Positions 46,386 to 54,733 of a stretch of 64,000 bases of DNA are shown here, piece after piece. The notes below the pieces were generated by a model. It was given only the letters and a program-made list of their open reading frames with translations. It did not search any database and had not been told where the DNA came from. Within the stretch, counting starts at the first letter, position 1. Each line of letters begins with the position of its first letter. This DNA is from Bifidobacterium pongonis (GTDB lineage: Bacteria; Actinomycetota; Actinomycetes; Actinomycetales; Bifidobacteriaceae). Where the stretch lies: positions 1 to 64,000 of the forward strand of contig NZ_JAHBBE010000003.1 in the NCBI RefSeq assembly GCF_019331805.1, given 5' to 3'. Made by a program: the position numbers and the translations under genes.

Positions 46386-47954
46386 ATGAACGAAACCGCC
46401 ACGCCGTCCATCGGAACCACAACCGCGGACGGCAAGCCCGCCAAACGCACCCTGCCCGACATGATGGAACGCTCCACGCGGCACACCATCACCCTTGGCG
46501 GCGGCGAACTCGACTACGAGGCCACCGTCGGCACGATCCACATCGACACCGCCAAAGTCAAACCGGCGGCCAGCGTGTTCTTCACCGCATTCAACGCGGT
46601 CGACCCGTCCACCGGCGAGACGAACCCGGAACGTCCCGTCACCTTCGTGTTCAACGGCGGCCCCGGGTCGTCGACCACATTCCTGCTCACGGGTTCCATC
46701 TCGCCCAAGCGCATCGACATCCCCGACGCCGCCCCCGTACCGCCCGCGCCATACAAGCTCATCGACAACGAGCGCACCCTGCTGCCCGTCTCCGACCTGG
46801 TCTTCGTGGACGCGCCGGGCACGGGCTTCTCGCAGATCCTCGACGAAGCCAAACCCGAACTGTGGTCCGTGGACGGCGACGTCAAGGGATTCAGCGCGTT
46901 CATCCGCGCCTACCTGAGCAAATACCACCGTTGGAACTCGCCCAAATACCTCATCGGCGAATCCTACGGCACCACGCGCGGGGCGGCGCTCGCACTCAGG
47001 CTGCATGCGGACGGCGTGGCGCTCAACGGCATCACGCTCATCTCCAACATCCTCGACTACTCCCATTGCATGGGGTTGTCCGACCAGTTCTTCATCGGCT
47101 ATTTCCCGTCCTACGCGGCGGTGGGCTGGTACCACAAGCGTGCCGGACTGGGTGTGAGCCTGCAGGAGCACGTGCGGGCGGCCCGCGCATTCGCCAATGG
47201 GCCGCTGCGCTTGGCTCTCGCCGCGGGTGCGTCGCTGGATGACGGCGTCAAACGCGACGTGGCAGAGCACTACGCGCAGCTGACCGGCTTGAAAGCCCGG
47301 TACGTGTACGATTCCGACCTGCGCGTGCTCGACACGAGGTTCCGCAAGGCGCTGCTGCACGGCGAAGACAGGATTGTAGGACGCTACGACGGCCGCGTGG
47401 CCGGTTACGACCTGAACCGCATGCACGACGAGGAGACCTTCGAAGTGGATGACGCATGGCTCGACCCCGCGTATTTCAGCCTGTGCAACGCATACCTGCG
47501 CGACGAGCTCGGCTGGAGCGACGTGCCGGAGCGCAAGGGATTCGCCGACATCGACTGGGAGAGCGACGAGCCGGGCAAGACCTGGGTGTGGCGGCATCGT
47601 TGGCCGGCGAATACGCCGAACATCGAAGGCCTGACGTTGCAGTTCCCGAACGTGATCCCGGATCTGGCCACGGCGATCGTGCACCATCCGACCATGAAGG
47701 TGCTGCTCGGCAACGGCTATTACGATCTGTGTACGCCGTTCGGCCAGACCGAATACGACATCGACCATCTCGGCCTGCCCAAGGCGCTGCGCGGCAACGT
47801 GGCGTTCACGTATTACACGGCCGGGCACATGCTGTACACCTCGCCGGAGAACCTCGCCAAGTTCACCCGTGATCTGACGCGCTTCTACGCCGCCGATGTG
47901 GCCGATCTGCCCGCGATGAACGAACGCGTCACCGTTTCGCCCAAGGTCATGTGA
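46386..47954 (+). CDS. S10-family serine carboxypeptidase-like protein
   Basis: The product has 522 residues with the S10 layout: VTFVFNGGPGSSTTFLLTG (oxyanion region, near residue 84), LVFVDAPGTGFSQ, the nucleophile Ser in LIGESYGTTRGAAL (near 196), Asp in LLGNGYYDLCTPF and His in YTAGHMLYTSP. No signal peptide is seen, so it probably acts in the cytoplasm on peptides. The ATG has a CGGAGAC site. Confidence 0.9.
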   Translation: MNETATPSIGTTTADGKPAKRTLPDMMERSTRHTITLGGGELDYEATVGTIHIDTAKVKPAASVFFTAFNAVDPSTGETNPERPVTFVFNGGPGSSTTFLLTGSISPKRIDIPDAAPVPPAPYKLIDNERTLLPVSDLVFVDAPGTGFSQILDEAKPELWSVDGDVKGFSAFIRAYLSKYHRWNSPKYLIGESYGTTRGAALALRLHADGVALNGITLISNILDYSHCMGLSDQFFIGYFPSYAAVGWYHKRAGLGVSLQEHVRAARAFANGPLRLALAAGASLDDGVKRDVAEHYAQLTGLKARYVYDSDLRVLDTRFRKALLHGEDRIVGRYDGRVAGYDLNRMHDEETFEVDDAWLDPAYFSLCNAYLRDELGWSDVPERKGFADIDWESDEPGKTWVWRHRWPANTPNIEGLTLQFPNVIPDLATAIVHHPTMKVLLGNGYYDLCTPFGQTEYDIDHLGLPKALRGNVAFTYYTAGHMLYTSPENLAKFTRDLTRFYAADVADLPAMNERVTVSPKVM

Positions 47955-47961
47955 GCTTCGC

Positions 47962-49188
47962 TCAGGCTTCGGCTTCGGTTTCGGCTTCGGGCATTTTGCC
48001 GGTGCGCAGCAGCAGATGCTCGCCCGAAGCCGAGGTGGTGGCGAACAGGTAGATGCCGCCGCCGTCCTTGAGCTTGAGCTTCCTGCGTAGGGCGGCGACC
48101 GGCATCGGGAAGTTGCGCACCGCGATATTCGCCTTGGCCACGCCGTCGAGCGCCCGGCGCAGCTCGCGCTTGTTCATCGTGCACACCGCCTTGATGACGA
48201 ACGAGCGTCCGGGGAAGTCGCGCACGGGGCTGACGCCGACGAACAGATGGCTGTTCGGGGCGATCTGCCGCACGCTGAACCGTCGTTCGATCAGGCCGAA
48301 ACAACCCGCCTTCATGATCGAGGCGTTCGGTTCATACAGGAACCTCGCGCTCGCAAGATCGCTCCCGTCCGCACCCGCGCTTGCCGGCACGTCATCCGCG
48401 ATCGCATAATCCACGATGCGCCCGTCGTCCACGCAGAATATGCGCGGCGCGGCCACACGTTCCCGGCCGATGACCAGCAGCAGTTCCTTGCATTCGTCGC
48501 CGGCGGAGACGATATGCACCTCATGCACCAGGCCGTCGAAATCCTCCACGGTCTTATGCCAATCCAGCATGGGGGAGAGCTTGACCATCACATGCGGCGC
48601 CTTCGCCAGCAGCGCGTCGATGAGCCCCAGCACGTCGGGCGTGCAGTCGGCGATGGCGTAGGTGCGCGCCCCATGCGCGTCGCGGCGCGCCGGATCGAGG
48701 AAGACAAGCGTGGCGGGCGGCATCGACGCGATGACATGCTCCGCCTCGTCGTTCACGACGTTCACATGGTCCAGGCCGAGCGCGGCCATATTATGCTCCG
48801 CCAGTTCGCACAGGTTCGCCTGACGTTCCACATACGTCGCGCGGGCGAAACCACGCGCCATATAGGAGAAGTCGACGCCGAACCCGCCGGTCAGGTCGAC
48901 CATCGACCCGTTCTCGGCCGCGCCCGCGCCGATGATCCGTTCGGCCACCGAGGCCTTGTAGCGTGCGGTCGCCTGCGAGGAACACTGTTCCATCGACAGG
49001 TGCGGCGGGTAGATCACCCCATCGCACGCGGCCCATTCGGGAAGCTTCGTGCGGGCCGTCTGCCAGCCGGCGATCTGGTCGAGCGCCAACGGCATATCAA
49101 CCGATTCGGAACGCTTCGCGTGCAGCGCCAGATCACGGACATTCTCCATACGGTGCGCCGCGACGAACGCACGGGTCTCTTCATTCAT
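47962..49188 (-). CDS. Class I SAM-dependent methyltransferase with THUMP-like C-terminal region
   Basis: The product has 408 residues. The SAM-binding core shows MVDLTGGFGVDFSYMARGF (near residue 95), TYVERQANLCELAEHN and LVFLDPARRDAHG (near 152, where a catalytic motif is expected). The C-terminal 130 residues (HLFVGVSPVRDFPGRSF, then RNFPMPVAALRRKLKLKDGG) resemble the THUMP-like ends of actinobacterial relatives. The substrate is unknown. I start at ATG 49188; further upstream the frame runs into an 11-base tandem repeat. Confidence 0.8.
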   Translation of the reverse strand: MNEETRAFVAAHRMENVRDLALHAKRSESVDMPLALDQIAGWQTARTKLPEWAACDGVIYPPHLSMEQCSSQATARYKASVAERIIGAGAAENGSMVDLTGGFGVDFSYMARGFARATYVERQANLCELAEHNMAALGLDHVNVVNDEAEHVIASMPPATLVFLDPARRDAHGARTYAIADCTPDVLGLIDALLAKAPHVMVKLSPMLDWHKTVEDFDGLVHEVHIVSAGDECKELLLVIGRERVAAPRIFCVDDGRIVDYAIADDVPASAGADGSDLASARFLYEPNASIMKAGCFGLIERRFSVRQIAPNSHLFVGVSPVRDFPGRSFVIKAVCTMNKRELRRALDGVAKANIAVRNFPMPVAALRRKLKLKDGGGIYLFATTSASGEHLLLRTGKMPEAETEAEA

Positions 49189-49235
49189 CACCCCATCATT
49201 GTAGGGGGCGGCATGTGCGCTCCGTTCGGCCGCGT

Positions 49236-49301
49236 CCGGTTCTCGTCCGGTTCTTGTGCGGTTCTCGTCCGGTTCTTGTGCGGTTCTCGTGCGGCTCGCG
49301 T
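49236..49301. repeat. 11-bp tandem repeat, six units
   Basis: Units CCGGTTCTCGT, CCGGTTCTTGT, GCGGTTCTCGT, CCGGTTCTTGT, GCGGTTCTCGT and a decayed GCGGCTCGCGT follow each other without gaps. They fill the space between the divergent methyltransferase and DUF2974 genes. The period is close to one DNA turn. Confidence 0.85.
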
Positions 49302-49343
49302 GTGCCGTGCCGCGTGCGTTGTGCACGCCAGGGCGGCCGGGGC

Positions 49344-49358
49344 TAGAGTGTAGCCATG
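49344..49358 (+). promoter_or_regulatory. Candidate leaderless promoter of the DUF2974 gene
   Basis: TAGAGT (49344-49349) ends six bases before the ATG at 49356 and no Shine-Dalgarno site lies between. This is the spacing of a leaderless start. Confidence 0.4.
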
Positions 49359-50558
49359 GGAAACATGGTCGATTATGTGCGCGGCGAATTCCGCACGTTC
49401 GCCGACAAGCCGTTCGGCGCCGTGGATTCGCTGGTGCTTTCCGAACTGGCGTATATCAGGATGCCCGCGACGGTGCCGGCGTTCGGCCGCGCCCGCGGCG
49501 TGAGCACCGTACCGATGTGGAAGCTCCTGCAGGCCGAGCACTACGATGCGATGTTCTGCACGGGCTCCGAATACGACGCCGGACGGCACGATCTGCTGGT
49601 CGCCGTGGCGGAAAGCCCACGATTCCGCGGTATGCGGGTGGGGGAGTATGCGGAGCGCAGCGACGAGCTCACCGAAACGCAGTTCGCCGCCGTCACCTTC
49701 GACCTCACGGACTGCACCGGCATCCACGGCGACGGGGAAGCCGGGCCGGTGTTCTACGTGGCCCTCCGCGGCACCGACAATTCACTGGTCGGGTGGAAAG
49801 AGGACTTCAACATGAGCGTGCGCTGCCCCGTCCCCTCGCAGACGCAGGCGGTGGAATACTACCGTTCCGTGGAGGAGCGTGCATCGAGCCCGTTCGCCGC
49901 CGCCCCGCCGCGCATCCACGTCGGCGGGCACTCCAAGGGAGGCAACCTCGCCGTCTACACGGCCATGCGGGCCAAATCGGAACGTATCGGGCGCGTGTTC
50001 TCCCACGACGGCCCCGGATTCATGTGCGAAGTGACCGAAAGCGACGACTTCCGGGCCATCGAGCCGATCGTGGAGAAAACCGTGCCGGAAGCCTCCGTCA
50101 TCGGCATGCTCATGAGCACGGTACGCAACTACACCATCGTGGAAACCAACGTGTCCGGCATCATGCAGCACATGGGCCTGAACTGGCGCGTCGAAGACGG
50201 CGACTTCGTCGTCAAACCGGAACTCAGTCCCAAGGCGCGGTTGCTCGACCGCACCCTCGACGCGTGGATGGAACAGTTCACCGACAGCGAGCGCGCGAAG
50301 GCCGTCGACCAATGCTACGACATCATCGCATCCGCAGGCTACCAATCGTTCGCCGAACTCGCGGAGCATATCGGCGACGCGCTGCCCGTCATCGCCGCGG
50401 CCGTCAGACAGACCGACGAGGCGACACGTAGCCTCATCGTCAACATCCTCAAAGCGTTCCCCGTCACCGCGGCGCGATCGCTGTTCGAACAGTTCACCCC
50501 CTTCGGCGAACAGGGCGCGAAACCCGAGGCCGACGGCGAAGATGAACAGGAGGTGTAG
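49356..50558 (+). CDS. DUF2974 (lipase-like alpha/beta-hydrolase) protein
   Basis: This 400-residue protein fits the DUF2974 family: YVRGEFRTFADKPFGAVDSL at the start, FYVALRGTDNSLVGWKEDFN (near residue 131) and the lipase-type nucleophile motif IHVGGHSKGGNLAVY (near 187), followed by VFSHDGPGF. It is probably a cytoplasmic esterase; the natural substrate is unknown. The last 20 residues are Glu/Asp-rich. It has no signal peptide. Confidence 0.85.
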   Translation: MGNMVDYVRGEFRTFADKPFGAVDSLVLSELAYIRMPATVPAFGRARGVSTVPMWKLLQAEHYDAMFCTGSEYDAGRHDLLVAVAESPRFRGMRVGEYAERSDELTETQFAAVTFDLTDCTGIHGDGEAGPVFYVALRGTDNSLVGWKEDFNMSVRCPVPSQTQAVEYYRSVEERASSPFAAAPPRIHVGGHSKGGNLAVYTAMRAKSERIGRVFSHDGPGFMCEVTESDDFRAIEPIVEKTVPEASVIGMLMSTVRNYTIVETNVSGIMQHMGLNWRVEDGDFVVKPELSPKARLLDRTLDAWMEQFTDSERAKAVDQCYDIIASAGYQSFAELAEHIGDALPVIAAAVRQTDEATRSLIVNILKAFPVTAARSLFEQFTPFGEQGAKPEADGEDEQEV

Positions 50559-50730
50559 CGGAAGCGAACAACTCCCGGAACCCATCATCCAAAGTCGTGC
50601 CCATGGGACTAAACTTGGCTCGGTTCAATTGTCGGAAGGCAAGCTGAGGCGGGCCGCCGTAGGGCGCGGCCACGCAAGAGAATCAAGGCAGTCGGAAGAA
50701 TCAGAAGTACGGAGAGGCGGGTGAGAGACG

Positions 50731-51681
50731 ATGTTGAGGATGTTCAGCACCATTAACGGCCAAGTGGAGCGCGTAAGGAAACCGGAAAGCGGCTCATGGC
50801 TATGCCTGAGCGAACCCACGGACGCCGAACTCGCCTCCGTTGCCTCGGAAACCGGCATCGACCTGGCCGACCTGCGCGCCCCCCTGGATGATGAGGAACG
50901 CTCCCGCGTGGACGTCGAAGACGACTACACGATGATCATCGTCGACATTCCGACCGTCGAGGAACGCGGCGGACGCGACTGGTACGAAACCATCCCGTTG
51001 TCGATCATCGTCACCGAAAACCTCATCGTCACCGTATGCATGCAGGACACCCCGGTGCTGCACCCCTTCATGGAAGGCACGATCCGCGGTTTCAACACGT
51101 TCATGCGCTCGCGCTTCATCTTGCAGATCCTGTACCGCAACGCCACCATGTACCTGCGGTACCTGCGCATCATCGACCGCGAAAGCGACAAGCTCGAACT
51201 CAAGCTGCGCCATTCGATGCACAACCGCGAGATCATGATGCTCATGGAACTGAGCAAGACCTTGGTGTACTTCACCACCTCGCTGAAATCGAACGAAATC
51301 GTGATGGAGAAGCTCACCACCCTGCAACGCATCAAGCAGTATCAGGACGACGAGGACCTGCTCGACGACGTCATCACCGAAAACAAGCAGGCCATCGAGA
51401 TGGCCAACATCTACAGCGGCGTTCTTGCGAACATGACCGACGCCTTCGCGTCGATCGTGTCGAACAACATGAACAACGTGATGCGCATCTTCACCATCAT
51501 CTCGATCACGCTGTCCGTGCCGACGCTGATCTTCTCCATGTACGGCATGAACTTCCAGGAGGGGATGCTCGGCATGCCGTTCACCGACAAACCCTGGGGT
51601 TTCGCCGCTATCGTCCTACTGTCCGTCGTGCTGTCCGCGTTGGTCACCTGGTTCCTGACGCGCTCGCGGAATTTTAGATAA
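50731..51681 (+). CDS. corA: CorA-family magnesium/divalent cation transporter
   Basis: The product has 316 residues. A large cytoplasmic N-terminal domain with long helices is followed by two C-terminal membrane spans. The family signature YGMNF (SMYGMNFQEG, near residue 270) lies between the spans, and FAAIVLLSVVLSALVTWFL makes up the second. It forms a pentameric Mg2+ channel in the membrane. ATG 50731 follows GGAGAGGCGGGTGAGAG; an internal ATG three codons later is also possible. Confidence 0.9.
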   Translation: MLRMFSTINGQVERVRKPESGSWLCLSEPTDAELASVASETGIDLADLRAPLDDEERSRVDVEDDYTMIIVDIPTVEERGGRDWYETIPLSIIVTENLIVTVCMQDTPVLHPFMEGTIRGFNTFMRSRFILQILYRNATMYLRYLRIIDRESDKLELKLRHSMHNREIMMLMELSKTLVYFTTSLKSNEIVMEKLTTLQRIKQYQDDEDLLDDVITENKQAIEMANIYSGVLANMTDAFASIVSNNMNNVMRIFTIISITLSVPTLIFSMYGMNFQEGMLGMPFTDKPWGFAAIVLLSVVLSALVTWFLTRSRNFR

Positions 51682-51693
51682 GGTCCGTCGCAG

Positions 51694-52620
51694 GTGACCG
51701 GCATTCCGAAAGGCAGGTTGAGGCGCGGCCGTGCGGTTCGCGCTGTCGGAGCATGCCTGGCGGCGGCGCTGATGCTGCCGGGCGTGGCCGCGTGCGGCGC
51801 GGGGCAAGCCGGTTCCTCGGTCATCCAGCCGAACGGCCCCATCCTCAATATCGGCATCTCCTCGGATGTGCCCGGCCTGGGCTTCTGGCATGAGGGCGCG
51901 TATGAAGGGCTTGAGGTGAACGTTGCCCGGTATGTGGCGGACAAACTGGGGTACGCGAGGAAGCAGATCGTATTCAAGCAGGTAATGCCCGCCGACCGTG
52001 CTGCGCGTCTCGCCGACGGTGGCGTCGACATGATCGTCGAGGCCATGCCCATGCCGAGCGGGTCGGGCGGTTCCGACGCTGGCGAGGCGGATCAGGCGGA
52101 TCAGACAGGCAAGTCCGGCGAATCCGGCAAGGGCAAGGAGATCGTCGCCTCCGATGACGCGGCGCAGTACGCCGGGCCGTACCTGTCCACGCCGCAAAGC
52201 GTGCTGGTGAGGCCGGAGGATCGCTCCGCGATGACCGGTACGAGCGCCCTGCGTGGCCAGACGGTGTGCACGGTGAAAGGCAGCGGCGCTAGCGAACGTT
52301 TGTTAGCCGAAGAGCCCAAGGCGAATGTCGAGGAGCGTGGCTCCTACCCGCAGTGCGTCACCGATCTGATGACGGGCAAGGCGAAGGCCGTGGCGGGCGA
52401 CGCCGTGATCCTCACCGGCCTGGCGCACGCCCAGGCGCGTGACGTGGGCGTGGTCGCGGGCGGCATCTCCTACGGGAACGTGGACTACGGCATCGCGGTG
52501 CCCCGGAATTCGAAAACGCTTGCCAAGAACGTCGCGGACGCGCTTGACGACATGCGCTCCGACGGCACATTGGACGAATACATGAAACAGTTGCAAGACG
52601 ATATCGGATGGAAGGAATGA
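51694..52620 (+). CDS. Orphan family 3 solute-binding lipoprotein
   Basis: The 308-residue product starts at GTG 51694. It has a signal peptide with lipobox GVAAC (Cys34), then a family 3 (amino-acid type) binding domain: ILNIGISSDVPGLGF, YEGLEVNVARYVADKLGY, RAARLADGGVDMIVEAM, TVCTVKGSGASERLL and DYGIAVPRNSKTLAKNV. A Gly/Asp/Lys-rich insert (about residues 130-152) is unusual. No permease or ATPase is adjacent. Its end overlaps possible starts of trmI. Confidence 0.8.
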   Translation: MTGIPKGRLRRGRAVRAVGACLAAALMLPGVAACGAGQAGSSVIQPNGPILNIGISSDVPGLGFWHEGAYEGLEVNVARYVADKLGYARKQIVFKQVMPADRAARLADGGVDMIVEAMPMPSGSGGSDAGEADQADQTGKSGESGKGKEIVASDDAAQYAGPYLSTPQSVLVRPEDRSAMTGTSALRGQTVCTVKGSGASERLLAEEPKANVEERGSYPQCVTDLMTGKAKAVAGDAVILTGLAHAQARDVGVVAGGISYGNVDYGIAVPRNSKTLAKNVADALDDMRSDGTLDEYMKQLQDDIGWKE

Positions 52621-52622
52621 GG

Positions 52623-53657
52623 ATGAGACGTGGCGCTCTGCAGGCCGGCGAGAAGGTGCAGTTCTCGGACCGCAAAGGCAAGAAGATCACCGAACAGCTG
52701 ACGCCGGGCGGCGTCACCCAGACCGAGCACGGTCTGATCCTGCATGACGATGTGATCGGTCAAACCGAGGGCGTGGTCGTCACCACCGTCACCGCGAAGC
52801 GTGAGGGAACCGACAGCGCCAAGCCGTGGAAGGCCGCCCGCGCCATCGGCGGTTGGCAGTATGCGGTCATGCGCCCGAGGCTGGCGGATTACGTGCTGTC
52901 CATGCCGCGCGGCGCGCAGATCATGTACCCGAAGGACATCGCGCAGGTCATCCAGCTCGGCGATATCCGCCGCGGGCTTCGCGTGCTCGAATCGGGTGCC
53001 GGCTCCGGCGCGATGAGCGTGAACCTGCTCGACGCCGTGGGGGAGAACGGTTCCCTGACCACCATCGAGCTGCGTGCCGATTTCGCGCGCGTCGCCGAGG
53101 CGAACGCCACGCTCTACTACGGCAAGCGCCCCGACTGGTGGGACTTGAAGGTCGGCGACTTCGACAGCGTGGCCGCCACGTTGCCCGAACACTCCTACGA
53201 CCGCATCATGCTGGACATGCTCGACCCGTGGAACCGTCTGGAACAGGCGTATCGCGTGATCGCGCCGGGCGGCGTGCTCGTGTGCTACATCACCACCACC
53301 ACGCAGATGAGCCGACTGGCCGAGGCCCTGCGCGAATCCGGCGTGTGGACCGAACCGGATATCCAGGAGACCTTGGAACGCAGTTGGAAGGCGCAGGGGC
53401 TCGCCGTGCGCCCGGACCATCAGATGATTGGCCACACAGGGTTCCTGGTCGTCTCCCGCGCCATGGCCGAAGGCTTCCAGGCGTTGAAGAAGCGCGACCG
53501 CGCCACCAAGGACACGGTCACCGACATCGACGATCTGACCCCTGAGGAGCGCGAGGCACAGCTGGAGGATCTGCAGCTGCGCGACATCTCCGATCGCAAG
53601 CTGCGCAAGGTGCTGCGCGATCTCGACCGCCAGTTGGGCGAGCTTGACGAGGCCTAG
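52623..53657 (+). CDS. trmI: tRNA (adenine-58-N1)-methyltransferase TrmI
   Basis: This 344-residue protein matches actinobacterial TrmI, which makes m1A58 in tRNA. The SAM site is RVLESGAGSGAMSVNLL (near residue 122) and the acidic motif DRIMLDMLDPW lies near 197; N-terminal YPKDIAQVI is family-typical. The C-terminal tail is charged (EEREAQLEDLQLRD). I choose ATG 52623, six bases behind AAGGA; ATGs at 52617 and 52608 are in frame but lie on or before that site. Confidence 0.88.
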   Translation: MRRGALQAGEKVQFSDRKGKKITEQLTPGGVTQTEHGLILHDDVIGQTEGVVVTTVTAKREGTDSAKPWKAARAIGGWQYAVMRPRLADYVLSMPRGAQIMYPKDIAQVIQLGDIRRGLRVLESGAGSGAMSVNLLDAVGENGSLTTIELRADFARVAEANATLYYGKRPDWWDLKVGDFDSVAATLPEHSYDRIMLDMLDPWNRLEQAYRVIAPGGVLVCYITTTTQMSRLAEALRESGVWTEPDIQETLERSWKAQGLAVRPDHQMIGHTGFLVVSRAMAEGFQALKKRDRATKDTVTDIDDLTPEEREAQLEDLQLRDISDRKLRKVLRDLDRQLGELDEA

Positions 53658-53722
53658 CCGACAAGATGGAAGCGACGGCGTCGTCCACGGCGCCGTCCGA
53701 AAACGTCCGATAGGGGGACACA

Positions 53723-54280
53723 ATGGCAAGCCGAATGAGCAAGACCGCGAAGAAGGCCAAGCAATACGATCACGTCCTGATCCTGATGCGTCACGCGAAG
53801 GCCGAGGCCACGGGCAAGAACGGCGATTACGATCGCCCGTTGGCGCAGAAGGGGCTTAAGCAGGCCAAGAAGGTCGCCAAGGGGTTGCGTGAGATGAGAC
53901 TCGTCCCCGAGGTCATCAGCTGTTCGGCGGCGCTGCGCGTGCGCCAGACCTGCGGCAGGCTGCTCAAGGTGTTCGGCGACAAGACGCAGGTCGATTACCA
54001 CCAGAGCCTGTACGACGGCGGATTGCAGGCCGTGTTCGACGAGCTCGCCCACGCGAAGGACAAGACGCGCGTGATGATGGTGCTCGGCCATGAGCCGACC
54101 ATATCGATCTGCGGGCAGTGGCTCGCCTCCGACGAGTCCAAGGCCGACCGCATCGATCTGCTCAATCTTGGCGTGCAGACGGCCGGCGTTCTGGTGCTCG
54201 CCTCGAACAAGCCGTTCAACCAGTGGCAGCTGCACGACGGCGTGCTGCTGGCGGTCATGTCGCCCACGGATTTCGAGTAG
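53723..54280 (+). CDS. SixA-like histidine phosphatase
   Basis: The product has 185 residues. The phosphohistidine motif is LILMRHAKAEATGKNGDYDR (near residue 20), followed by SAALRVRQTC and the second catalytic His in MVLGHEPTISI. This is the small SixA-type branch, acting on phosphoproteins or small phosphorylated molecules; the substrate is unknown. The N-terminus is Lys-rich. The ATG follows AGGGGGACACA. Confidence 0.85.
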   Translation: MASRMSKTAKKAKQYDHVLILMRHAKAEATGKNGDYDRPLAQKGLKQAKKVAKGLREMRLVPEVISCSAALRVRQTCGRLLKVFGDKTQVDYHQSLYDGGLQAVFDELAHAKDKTRVMMVLGHEPTISICGQWLASDESKADRIDLLNLGVQTAGVLVLASNKPFNQWQLHDGVLLAVMSPTDFE

Positions 54281-54288
54281 CCGGCATC

Positions 54289-54317
54289 GCGCCACGGGGC
54301 GAAACCGCCCGTGGCGT
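54289..54317 (+). terminator. Hairpin after the histidine phosphatase gene
   Basis: CGCCACGGG pairs with CCCGTGGCG just past the stop codon, followed by TGCCTACT. It stands directly before the palindromic repeat. Confidence 0.6.
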
Positions 54318-54323
54318 GCCTAC

Positions 54324-54510
54324 TCGGCTTATATGTGGCGGATTTTGGGGTTCGCCGTTTACCAGGTGGCTTATGTATGGCACCCGGAGCGCGATATCGC
54401 AAGTAGCAGCCGCGGAATCGCAACGTTCATACTCGCGATGTCGCGTTATAAGTGCCATCTATAAGCCACCTGGTTTTCCGCAAGCCCCCGAATCCGCCAT
54501 CGATAAGCGA
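54324..54510. repeat. 187-bp palindromic MITE-like element, copy 2
   Basis: It has the same arrangement as the copy at 17176-17361. Outer arms begin TCGGCTTATATGTGGCGGATT and, read from the other end, TCGCTTATCGATGGCGGATT. The inner arms begin CCAGGTGGCTTAT. The centre differs, with small palindromes of its own (GCGATATCGC). It lies about 220 bases before metE. Confidence 0.8.
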
Positions 54511-54733
54511 GTTAGCCGTTCCTCGGCGCTTCCCGCGTGCCCGGAAGCCCGGCGGACCCGCCTCCCGTTGATCGTAGAGGGGTCGGGGTTCCTCCCTCGC
54601 GCAGGGTGCCGGCGCAGCTATAACCTTCGTCTATAACGACACCCTAGCGGTCTTGATAGCCTGATTTTGGAACGATTTTGATAGGGTGGACGGGTTCAAT
54701 GACGTATCCGAAGTAGGCATTTTGGGAGGATTC

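Noticed and set aside
49236-49301. CRISPR array
   Set aside because: Units are 11 bases long with no spacers and no cas genes nearby.
54511-54733. Riboswitch upstream of metE
   Set aside because: I could not recognise the conserved core of a SAM, SAH or cobalamin riboswitch; only short TATAAC direct repeats and a possible TAGGGT -10 box are visible.
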